Assembly: GCF_007827975.1 (NCBI RefSeq)
Contig: NZ_VITT01000002.1
Reading direction: 5' to 3' (one strand)
DNA from: Nitrospirillum viridazoti
GTDB taxonomy: Bacteria; Pseudomonadota; Alphaproteobacteria; Azospirillales; Azospirillaceae
Length of the DNA stretch: 64,000 nt
Each line of letters starts with the position of its first letter. Position 1 is the stretch's first letter. Of this stretch, positions 43,025 to 50,785 are shown piece after piece. Both the position numbers and the translations under genes were made by a program. Below the pieces are notes generated by a model, which was not told the DNA's origin, did no database searches, and worked only from the letters and a program-made list of their open reading frames with translations.

Positions 43025-45109
43025 TTATCTCAGGATGGCGCGAGCGATCCCCCAGGCCGGATCGGAACGGCCAGCCCGGCCGGTTTCGATATAGCCAGCC
43101 AGGCGCCAGTTCAACTGCCCCTCGGTCCCCGTCAGGGTCAGCGTGGCGTCGTACCATCCGTCACTGGCGGCGGTGGGCCAGGACAGCCCCTTGGATGCCC
43201 CGGCCGCAACCGTCGCCGTGATGGGCGCGGCCCCGTAGACGCCGTCAGCGAGGTGCCATCGCACCGTCCCGTCACCATGGTTACGCATTGTCAGGGCCAG
43301 TGTCAGGTCGGCCGCGTCGGGTGTGGCCGACAGCGACAGGTGGCCAGCCATGTCCGGGCCGGCCGTGAGATGGCGCAGGAAGCCGTTGGGGCCCAGCACC
43401 AGCACATCGCACCCCTGTCCGGCCTTGAGTGGCACCGGCGTGGGCAGGCTGGTGCCCGGCGCCACCGTGTGCCGCGCCGGGCCGGAGCCGGGCGTGAGGC
43501 GATCGAAGACGTGAAAGACGGCGGCGGCCCGGCCCCGGTTGTGGAAGACCAGGGAGGGAGGCCGCCCCGGCGCCGCGACCAGATCCACGGCCAAATCATA
43601 CGGCGTGGGGCGCAGCGGGCGCTGGCCGGGTTCCTGCGGCAATGGCGTGTCGTGGCGGCGGGGCGTCGGTTCCGGCCGGTGGGCCTGCGCCTCCACCTCG
43701 GCGCGATAGCCGTGCGTGTCCGGCAGGGCCACCGGTGCCTGCGGGGTCTGCGCGAAGTCGAAGGCGCTGGTCAGATCGCCGCACACCGCCCGGCGCCAGG
43801 GGCTGATGTTGGGCTCCGTCACGCCGAACCGCGTTTCCAGGAAGCGCAGGACGGAGGTGTGGTCGAACACTTCGGAGCAGACGGCCCCGCCCGTGGTCCA
43901 CGGCGAAACGACGATCATGGGCACCCGGGCGCCCAGGCCGAAGGGCTGGCCATCGCCGGCGTTGATCTCGCCGGCCAGGTCCACGTTCGACAGGCCGCCG
44001 CCCGGGCCCGCCGGCGGGGCTGGCGGCAGGACGTGGTCGAAGAAGCCGTCGTTCTCGTCATACAGCACGAACAGCGCGGTGTGGCGCCACGTTTCCGGAT
44101 TGGCGGTCAGCGCTTCCAGCACTGTGGCGATGTAGGCGGCGCCGTCCAACGGGGCATAGCGCGGATGTTCGGAATGGTTGTGCGGCGGCATCAGCCAGGA
44201 GACGGCGGGCAGACGGCCCGCCTTGGCATCGGCGGCGAAGACGCTGGGCGGGCGGCGGGTCATCGCCTTGGCGTGCAGCGGTGACCCTACCGGGGCATGG
44301 GCGAACTGAGTGAAGAAGCGCAAGGCGTTGAAGCAGCTGACGCCGTCGTTCTCGTCCACCGCCGGGCGGTGCCGCGGCCGGATCATGTCCTGGACGTCGA
44401 TGGTGAAGGGGCCGTCCGCATCCACCCCCTGATAGACGCACCACGAGATGCCGGCTTGTTCCAGGCGCTCGGGATAGGTGGTCCAGGAGAAGGGCGGGCC
44501 GTTCAGCGGCTGGAAGTCCGGTCCCTCGGCCGGTTGTTTCAGCACCGGACCGCCGGCCCGGCCGAACGGATCGGGGGTGCCCGTCATCAGATGGATGCGG
44601 TTGGGATTGGTGGCGCTGGGGGTGGAGCAGAAGAAGGCGTCGCAGACGGTGAAGGCGTCGGCCAGGGCGCAGTGGAAGGGGATATCGGCGCGGGTGTAAT
44701 GCGCCATGGTCAGCGCCCCCTTGGCCGGCACCCAGTTGTCGTTGCGGCCGCCGTTCCAGGCGGCATGCCCGTCCACCCAGGAGTGGGGCAGGGAGGCGAT
44801 GTTCTGGGCGGCGGTCGCGGCACCGTCCAGGGGGAAGGGACGCACGTGGCCGCCCTGGCCGTCCGCCTGGCGCCAGATATCGCCATTGCTGCCGGGCGCT
44901 GTCGCCCGGTCGTGGAAGCCGCGTACGCCGCGCAGCGTCCCGAAATAGTGGTCGAAGGAGCGGTTTTCCTGCATCAGGATGACGACGTGGCGGATGTCGT
45001 CCAGGCCGCCGCCGCTCGGGGGCGGGGACAGGGCCAGCGCCCGCCGGATGGGGGCCAGCAGGGCGGCGGTGCCGGCGGCGGAGAGAAGATGGCGTCGGGT
45101 GAACCGCAC
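43025..45109 (-). CDS. Tat-exported phospholipase C (PlcH/PlcN family)
   Basis: Secreted phosphoesterase of the non-haemolytic/haemolytic phospholipase C group. The GTG start at 45109 gives 694 residues. A twin-arginine signal (FTRRHLLSAAGTAALLA) is followed by the catalytic domain with VVILMQENRSFDHYFGTLRGVRGF, SATNPNRIHLMTG, PPHNHSEHP, LYDENDGFFDHV and a later VFDHTSVLRFLETRFGV. Two DUF756-type C-terminal beta domains close the protein (about residues 485-690). Phosphatidylcholine and sphingolipids are the usual substrates, but specificity cannot be read here. It lies behind the TonB receptor but downstream of a strong terminator. Confidence 0.92.
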   Translation of the reverse strand: MRFTRRHLLSAAGTAALLAPIRRALALSPPPSGGGLDDIRHVVILMQENRSFDHYFGTLRGVRGFHDRATAPGSNGDIWRQADGQGGHVRPFPLDGAATAAQNIASLPHSWVDGHAAWNGGRNDNWVPAKGALTMAHYTRADIPFHCALADAFTVCDAFFCSTPSATNPNRIHLMTGTPDPFGRAGGPVLKQPAEGPDFQPLNGPPFSWTTYPERLEQAGISWCVYQGVDADGPFTIDVQDMIRPRHRPAVDENDGVSCFNALRFFTQFAHAPVGSPLHAKAMTRRPPSVFAADAKAGRLPAVSWLMPPHNHSEHPRYAPLDGAAYIATVLEALTANPETWRHTALFVLYDENDGFFDHVLPPAPPAGPGGGLSNVDLAGEINAGDGQPFGLGARVPMIVVSPWTTGGAVCSEVFDHTSVLRFLETRFGVTEPNISPWRRAVCGDLTSAFDFAQTPQAPVALPDTHGYRAEVEAQAHRPEPTPRRHDTPLPQEPGQRPLRPTPYDLAVDLVAAPGRPPSLVFHNRGRAAAVFHVFDRLTPGSGPARHTVAPGTSLPTPVPLKAGQGCDVLVLGPNGFLRHLTAGPDMAGHLSLSATPDAADLTLALTMRNHGDGTVRWHLADGVYGAAPITATVAAGASKGLSWPTAASDGWYDATLTLTGTEGQLNWRLAGYIETGRAGRSDPAWGIARAILR

Positions 45110-45135
45110 GGGGATGATCTCGCGTCGATGGGATG

Positions 45136-45169
45136 AAAAAAGCGCCCCGGGGACGGTCGCCCCCGGGGC
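45136..45169 (-). terminator. Rho-independent terminator after the TonB-dependent receptor gene
   Basis: On the minus strand GCCCCGGGG and CCCCGGGGC pair perfectly (9 bp, 8-base loop). They are followed by GC and six T (45141-45136). It lies 11 bases after the receptor stop and 27 bases before the phospholipase start. Confidence 0.9.
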
Positions 45170-45179
45170 TTCCGGTCCG

Positions 45180-47978
45180 TCACAGGTCCGGCGTGAACCG
45201 CACACCCACCCAGAACACGGTGGGGACGGAGTAGCTGTCCTTCAGCAGGTTCTGGTTGGGTCCGACCAGGCTGGTGAGGCGGCTGTGGGTGAGGTTGCTG
45301 GCTTCGCCGAACAGGGTGACGCTCTCGCGCACCTTGTAGCTGGCCTGCAGGTCCAGCTGCTCACGCGGGGCCCAGTACAGGTCCTGCCAGGCGATGTCGG
45401 GCACGATGGAGCGCAGGGCCTTGCCCTGGCGGTTGTAGGCCAGGCGGACCTCGAAATCGCTGTCGCTGTAGAACACCTGGACGTTACGGGTCTGGTTGGG
45501 CTGGCCCACCAGGCGGCTCAGCGTGCGGGTGGCGCCACTGGATTGCACCACCGGCAGCTCCCCTTGCATGAAGGACCAGTTGCCGCTGACGCCGAAGTCG
45601 CGCAGCCATGGATGGATCCATTCCAGCGAGTTGACGATGGCGTTCAGCTCCACGCCCCGGATGGAGGCGTTGCTGGCGTTCTGCGGGGTGGAGACCACGG
45701 CGTTGCTGTAGGTGACACCCTGGTAGGTGTAGCCGATGGAGCTGGCCGTGAAGATCTCGTCCTTGATGTCCTTGTTGAACAGGGCCAGCGACAGCAGGCC
45801 GCCGCCCTCGTTGGGCAGCTTGTAGTCGAAGGCGAGGTCGACGTTGGTGGACAGGCGCGGCTTGATGTTGGGGTTGCCGATGGTGATGGACACGCCGGTG
45901 GCGTTGGGGTTGCCCAGGTCTGAGGCGTTGGTGAAGCTGATGGAGGTGCGCGCGGCGTAGGCGTCGTAGCTGGGCCGGCCGATGGTCTGGCTGGCGCCCA
46001 CGCGCACGTCCACGTCATGGGTTATGTCATAGCTGGCCAGGGCCGAGGGCAGCAGGTAGTCGTAGCTGGAACTGGTCTTCAGATCGGTCCACGCGCCGGA
46101 GATCTTGGCCCGGCTGATGGTGTCCTGGTCGGTGCTGTCGTTGTGCAGACCCACCTGGGCGTGGAAATCATCCAGGGCGTAGGCGACGGTGGCATAGGCG
46201 CCCACCGTCTGTTCCGTGTGCTTGAAGTTGTCCTGGTTGTTGAAGGACGACTGGTCGGTCAGGTTGAACCAGGACGGGTTGGCGTTGAACGCGGCCCAGG
46301 CCTTGGCCGGGTCGATGGTCAGCAGGTTCAGCCCGTTGGAATATTTCATGGACGCACCGGCCGGGCCGGCGGCGTTGACCAGCAACAGGTTGCCGGCGGT
46401 GTTATTCGGCTCCCAGTCGTAACGCCAGACGTTATAGTCGGGACGGTCGTCGGTAAAGCTGGCGCCCACGGCGAAGCCCAGGCCCTGGTCCTTGGCCCCC
46501 ATGTTATAACGATAGTCGGCGCGGGTGTTCTTGATGTCATCATCGGCCGAACGCTTGCCCTGGCGCCAGTACAGCCCGCTGTAGTTCGACAGGTTGTAAT
46601 AGGCGCTGGGCGCCATGGCGAACTGCTGGTTCAACTGGCTGGTGTCGTAGGTGAAGCCATAGGCGGGCTTGGCCGCGTTGGTGGTTATGGCACCGGCGCT
46701 GCCCGGGGCCGGATAGCTCAGCCCGGTCATGTACTTCACCATGTCCAAGGGCTCGCGGTAGGTGGAGCGGGAGATGTCGCCCCGGACGGACAGCACCTGG
46801 TTGGCCGCGGGTCGCCAGTCCAGCCCCGCCTGCGCCAGATTGGTGGTGGTGATGATGTTGGCGTGCTCGTACCCCACCTCCACATCGCCGCCGGGATAGC
46901 TGCCTGACGTGGCCGTCTGATTGTACACGGTGCCGGTGTTGCGCGGGTCGAGGATGACCTCGTTGCGGTCCATCGTGTCGACGAAGCGGTAATGGCCCAG
47001 GGTCAGGAAGCCGTAAAGCGTATCCGTGGGCTGGGCTTCCAGCTTGGTGGTGGCGCCCACGCGCTGCCGGCTGTCTTCCACGTACCAATACTTGTCCTGC
47101 TGCGGCACGGCGATGCCGTTGCCCAGGTTGTTGTTTTTCTGCAGGACGCCGGCGCTGTTGTAGAAGTCGTAGTGGACGGTGTCCGTCGTCATGTGGGTGT
47201 CGGTGAAGCTGTCCAGCTTCTGGTAATTGGCTGACACCACCACGCCGAACATATGGTCGGGCCCGAAGGTCATGCTGCCCGTGCCGCTGATGCGCCGGCC
47301 CAGCGGATCCTGGCTGCGCGGCTGGCCATGGTCGTTGGCCATGCCCAGCGCGCCCTCCGCCGTGAAGAAGGGACGGCCGCCATTGTCGAAGGCGCTGCGC
47401 GTCTTCAGGTTGATGGCCCCGCCGACGGCGTTGGGGTCGAGATCGGCGGTGAAGGTCTTGGTCACCTGCAGTTCGCTGATCATGGAAGTGGGCAGGATGT
47501 CCAGCCGCACGCCACGCCCCATGGAGCCCAGGTTGCCGTTGGGCGTGCCGGGACTGGCGATGGGCACGCCGTCGATGGTCACGTTGTTATAGGCGGGCCC
47601 CAGGCCGCGGATGACGGGCGTCGCCGCCTCGTCGCGCGGATGTTCGTTGTCGGTGGCCGGCAGGACGGACAGGCCGGGCACGCGCCGCAGCGCCTCGACG
47701 ATGGTGCGGTCCGGCAGGGCCTGGGCGTCGTCGGCGCTGATGACGTCGGTGACGCCGGGCGTGTTCAGCTTGGTGTCGATGGCCTTGGCGTTGGACCGGC
47801 GTACGCCGGTGACGATGATCTCTTCCGGGCTGTCGGCAGTATCGACAGGTGCGGCCGTTTCCGCATCCGCGGCCGGCTGCGCCCAGGCGGTCGTCGCGTG
47901 CAGGAGCCCCCAGGACAGCGCGGATCCCATCAGCACGCGCCGGCGGCGTTTGTCACAGAGCATGGTCCCCAACCTCAT
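45180..47978 (-). CDS. TonB-dependent outer-membrane receptor (Caulobacter-type)
   Basis: Energised outer-membrane importer, 932 residues. The signal peptide ends at TTAWA (residue 33). A TonB-box-like stretch is followed by the plug start EEIIVTGVRRSNAKAIDTKLNTPGVTDVISADD, with later VPGLSVLP and VIRGLGPAYNNVTIDGVPI and the plug end DLDPNAVGGAINLKTR. A 22-strand barrel ends VFWVGVRFTPDL with the aromatic close to the end. GGGGAAAGAA lies before the ATG at 47978. Divergent from a ROK regulator and near glycosidases, so an oligosaccharide or glycoside is the likely substrate (inference); iron-siderophore uptake is the alternative. Confidence 0.93.
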   Translation of the reverse strand: MRLGTMLCDKRRRRVLMGSALSWGLLHATTAWAQPAADAETAAPVDTADSPEEIIVTGVRRSNAKAIDTKLNTPGVTDVISADDAQALPDRTIVEALRRVPGLSVLPATDNEHPRDEAATPVIRGLGPAYNNVTIDGVPIASPGTPNGNLGSMGRGVRLDILPTSMISELQVTKTFTADLDPNAVGGAINLKTRSAFDNGGRPFFTAEGALGMANDHGQPRSQDPLGRRISGTGSMTFGPDHMFGVVVSANYQKLDSFTDTHMTTDTVHYDFYNSAGVLQKNNNLGNGIAVPQQDKYWYVEDSRQRVGATTKLEAQPTDTLYGFLTLGHYRFVDTMDRNEVILDPRNTGTVYNQTATSGSYPGGDVEVGYEHANIITTTNLAQAGLDWRPAANQVLSVRGDISRSTYREPLDMVKYMTGLSYPAPGSAGAITTNAAKPAYGFTYDTSQLNQQFAMAPSAYYNLSNYSGLYWRQGKRSADDDIKNTRADYRYNMGAKDQGLGFAVGASFTDDRPDYNVWRYDWEPNNTAGNLLLVNAAGPAGASMKYSNGLNLLTIDPAKAWAAFNANPSWFNLTDQSSFNNQDNFKHTEQTVGAYATVAYALDDFHAQVGLHNDSTDQDTISRAKISGAWTDLKTSSSYDYLLPSALASYDITHDVDVRVGASQTIGRPSYDAYAARTSISFTNASDLGNPNATGVSITIGNPNIKPRLSTNVDLAFDYKLPNEGGGLLSLALFNKDIKDEIFTASSIGYTYQGVTYSNAVVSTPQNASNASIRGVELNAIVNSLEWIHPWLRDFGVSGNWSFMQGELPVVQSSGATRTLSRLVGQPNQTRNVQVFYSDSDFEVRLAYNRQGKALRSIVPDIAWQDLYWAPREQLDLQASYKVRESVTLFGEASNLTHSRLTSLVGPNQNLLKDSYSVPTVFWVGVRFTPDL

Positions 47979-48047
47979 TTCTTTCCCCTGGCCTGTTCCG
48001 GCCCTTGAACCGCGGATGGAACCGCAGGCGCCGACGGCGCGTTAAAT

Positions 48048-48064
48048 GTATGCGGCATGCATAC
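48048..48064. promoter_or_regulatory. Operator-like dyad between the receptor and ROK genes
   Basis: GTATGC-GGCAT-GCATAC is a perfect 6-bp inverted repeat with a 5-base spacer. Further GTATG/TATGC half-sites lie around it (48046-48080). It sits about 70 bases upstream of the receptor start and before the ROK gene, a natural site for autoregulated divergent control. Confidence 0.5.
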
Positions 48065-48148
48065 TATGCAGAATGTATGACGCCTTGATGACGGCGCTCG
48101 CTTATGTCTCTATGGCGCTGTCATCACCGTTACCGGCTGCCTGTTTCC

Positions 48149-49300
48149 ATGCGGATGTTCCCTGAGTCAGAACCAACCCTTCCCATGGTGTCTGTGGCGC
48201 GTCCCGTCAGTGAGGGCGGCCGCCGTATCCTGGATTTGCTGTTGAAAAGCGGGGGCTTGAGCCAGGCGGAACTGACCCGGTCGCTGGATCTGTCGCAGCC
48301 GACGGTGACGCGGCTGCTGCAGGGGTTCCATCAGGACGGGCTGGTGCGCACGGCGGCGCGGCAGGCGGACCGGCCGGGCCATCCCAGCGTCCACGTCTCC
48401 CTCAACCCCGATTTCGCCTATGCCCTGGGCGTGTCGCTGCTGGGCGACGCCGTGTCCATGACCTTGATGGATTTCACCGGCAAGGTGCGGGGGCAGCGGC
48501 GCGCCGCCATGCCCACCATGGCGCGGCCGGTGGTGCTGGAGCGCCTGCGGGCCTTTCGCCGCGAACTGGAGGAGGAGACAGGGATCGATCCCCGACGCCT
48601 GGTGGGTGTGGGCGTGGGCATTTCCGCCTTTTACGTAGGGCGGGGGCGGTTGTTCAACCCGCCCGCCTACCTGGACGATTGGGCGATGGTGGAGATCGAA
48701 CCCATTCTGGAAGAGGCGTTGCGCCTGCCGGTGCGGGTGGACAACGACGGTACCGTGGCCGCCATCGGCGAGAGCCTGTTCGGCGTGGGCCGGCGCTGCC
48801 GCAACTTCGCCTACCTGCACCTGACCAATGGCTTCGGCGGCGGCATCATCGCCGATGGCAAACCCTTCCGGGGCCAGAACGGCAACGCGGGGGAGTTCGG
48901 CGGCATCTGGACGCTGGCCGGCGTGACGTATGCCAACCTGGACCTGTTGCAGACCTGCCTGAAGAACCACGGTCACGTTTTCGCGACGGTGGAGGAAATG
49001 GTGCAGGCCATCGACGTGGGCTGGGATGGCGTGGCGGATTGGCTGGACCAGGCGCAACCTTCCTTCGCCATGCTGTGCGGGCTTCTGGCCTACAGCATGG
49101 ATCCCGGCCTCATCGTCATCGGCGGCCGGCTGCCCCCCTCCATCGCCCAGGCCCTGGCCGACCGTATCGTCGTGCCCGTTCCGACCAACCGCCGGGGGTA
49201 CCCGCCGCCGCTTCCCGCGGTGGTGGTGGCCGAGGCGCCGGGCGACCCGGTGGCGCTGGGCGCCGCCGTCATGCCCCTGCGGGAGGCCTTCTTCGCCTGA
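48149..49300 (+). CDS. ROK-family transcriptional regulator
   Basis: Sugar-responsive DNA-binding protein of about 383 residues. An N-terminal winged helix (GGRRILDLLLKSGGLSQAELTRSLDLSQPTVTRLLQGF) is followed by the ROK sugar-kinase-like domain (YALGVSLLGDAVSMTLMDFTG, VRVDNDGTVAAIGESLFGVG, LTNGFGGGIIADGKPFRGQNGNAGEFGGIW). The canonical CxCGxxGC zinc motif of ROK proteins is absent. Several in-frame ATGs exist (48104, 48149, 48155, 48185) and none has a clear ribosome site; the start is uncertain. Divergent from the TonB receptor, which it probably regulates. Confidence 0.88.
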   Translation: MRMFPESEPTLPMVSVARPVSEGGRRILDLLLKSGGLSQAELTRSLDLSQPTVTRLLQGFHQDGLVRTAARQADRPGHPSVHVSLNPDFAYALGVSLLGDAVSMTLMDFTGKVRGQRRAAMPTMARPVVLERLRAFRRELEEETGIDPRRLVGVGVGISAFYVGRGRLFNPPAYLDDWAMVEIEPILEEALRLPVRVDNDGTVAAIGESLFGVGRRCRNFAYLHLTNGFGGGIIADGKPFRGQNGNAGEFGGIWTLAGVTYANLDLLQTCLKNHGHVFATVEEMVQAIDVGWDGVADWLDQAQPSFAMLCGLLAYSMDPGLIVIGGRLPPSIAQALADRIVVPVPTNRRGYPPPLPAVVVAEAPGDPVALGAAVMPLREAFFA

Positions 49301-49367
49301 CGTCCTGTCATAAAGCCGCAATGGCGGGCGGGCTAGTGTGCCGCCCGAACAAAGCCGGGTGGGCCGG

Positions 49368-50675
49368 ATGTCCAGCATGGATGGGAATGGCGGCCCGGAA
49401 TGGGCTCGGATGCTGCGGGTGGCCGTCTGGCGCGCCTACAGCGTCGGCCATTACGGCAAGAGCCTGATCTGGTACAGCAGCGAACTGCTGTTCGCCTATT
49501 TCCTGACCGAGGCGTGCGGCCTGCCGCCCCGCGCCATGGGGGCCGTACTGGCGGTGTCGCTGGTGATCAACGGCGCCACCGACATGGTGATGGGGCATAT
49601 GCTGCGACGCCGGGCGGCGACCGTTCCGGCCGCCGCCCGCCTGCACGTCCTGGGCAGCGTCCTGGCGGGGGCCTCGCTGCTGCTGTTCCTGGCGACCGGG
49701 CTGGTACCCGCCGGTTGGCGCATCCCCTACGCGCTGGGTACCGGGCTGCTGTTCCGGCTGACCTACGCCTTGTATGACGTGCCGCAGAACGCCGTGCTGG
49801 GCATGGTCGCGGGGGATAGGGCGCGCACCGCCCTGTCGGCCTTGCGCTTCGTCGGCGCCGGTCTCGCCACCCTATCCGTCGCGGTGGCGGCGCCGCTGCT
49901 GCTGGCACGGAGCGGGCTGGAACAGGCGCGCGCCTTCGCCGCCTTCGCCCTGGTTTTGTGGGTGCTGGGCATGGCCAGCGCCGGCTGGTTCTGGTGGGCT
50001 GCGCGTCGCGGCCTAGCCCTTGAGCCCTCGGTGCCGACGATGACGCGTCCTTTGCTGTCGCAATTCCGCTTCCCCATGGCCCTGGCCGCCGTGCTGGCAG
50101 CGGAGTTCGTTCTGTCGGCGACCGCCTCGGTGTTCACCCGGCTGGAGCCTTATTTCGCCGCCACCGTCCTCACCTCCTCCCTGGCGCGGGGAACCGTCAT
50201 GGCCTGCGTCGCCATCGGCGGGCTGGCCGGGCAGCCACTGTGGACGCTGGTGGTGGATCGGCACAGCCCCTTGGCCGCGTTTCGCACCTCGGCGGCGGCG
50301 GCCATCACCGGGGCCCTGGCCTTCCTGGTCTTCGGCGCGCACAGCCTGCCGCTCACCGCCGCCGCCGCCGGGTTGCTGGGAACGGGCCTGGGCGGCATGA
50401 GCATGCTGTTGTGGGCGGCGGCGGGGGCCTGCGCCGTGTCGCCCGCGATGTCGGGCCATCGCCTGGCGCCAACACAGGTGTTCGGCCTGCTGACCCTGTG
50501 CATCAAGGTGGCGTGCGCCGTCGCCATCCTGGTGGTCAGCGAGATCCTGGTCTGGCGCACCGGGGATCGCCACACGGTCGTTTCCGCCTTGGGCCTGATC
50601 CTACCCATGACCATCCTGCCTTCCCTGGGCGCCATGCTTTGCCTCGTGCTCACCCCCCGCCTGCGCTTGACGTGA
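49368..50675 (+). CDS. MFS transporter of the GPH (glycoside-pentoside-hexuronide) type
   Basis: Inner-membrane sugar symporter, about 435 residues and 12 predicted helices. Features include VGHYGKSLIWYSSELLFAYFLTEACGL, the cytoplasmic motif NGATDMVMGHMLRR (GPH-type D-x-x-x-G) and LTYALYDVPQNAVLGMVAGDRARTALSALRFVGAG, which matches the GPH signature around the YDVPQNAL-like loop. It follows the ROK gene (67 bases, with a 7-bp hairpin at 49325-49347) and precedes the GH2 gene, so it likely imports a product released by that enzyme. Confidence 0.87.
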   Translation: MSSMDGNGGPEWARMLRVAVWRAYSVGHYGKSLIWYSSELLFAYFLTEACGLPPRAMGAVLAVSLVINGATDMVMGHMLRRRAATVPAAARLHVLGSVLAGASLLLFLATGLVPAGWRIPYALGTGLLFRLTYALYDVPQNAVLGMVAGDRARTALSALRFVGAGLATLSVAVAAPLLLARSGLEQARAFAAFALVLWVLGMASAGWFWWAARRGLALEPSVPTMTRPLLSQFRFPMALAAVLAAEFVLSATASVFTRLEPYFAATVLTSSLARGTVMACVAIGGLAGQPLWTLVVDRHSPLAAFRTSAAAAITGALAFLVFGAHSLPLTAAAAGLLGTGLGGMSMLLWAAAGACAVSPAMSGHRLAPTQVFGLLTLCIKVACAVAILVVSEILVWRTGDRHTVVSALGLILPMTILPSLGAMLCLVLTPRLRLT

Positions 50676-50680
50676 GGCAG

Positions 50681-50709
50681 TTGTGTGGAACGGAATTTCC
50701 AAATAATAT
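50681..50709 (+). promoter_or_regulatory. GH2 gene promoter with a TGGAA-N6-TTCCA operator
   Basis: TTGTGT (50681-50686) and TAATAT (50704-50709) are spaced 17 bases. The palindrome TGGAACGGAATTTCCA (50686-50701) fills the spacer, a classic repressor position. The same TGGAA-N6-TTCCA pattern occurs before iolC (60732-60747). Confidence 0.55.
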
Positions 50710-50785
50710 AAATATGAAATAGTCATTGCGGCTCCGGAGGCTGCCCGTTAGCATCCACCAAGCAAATCAGCGGGGGGAGGGCGCG

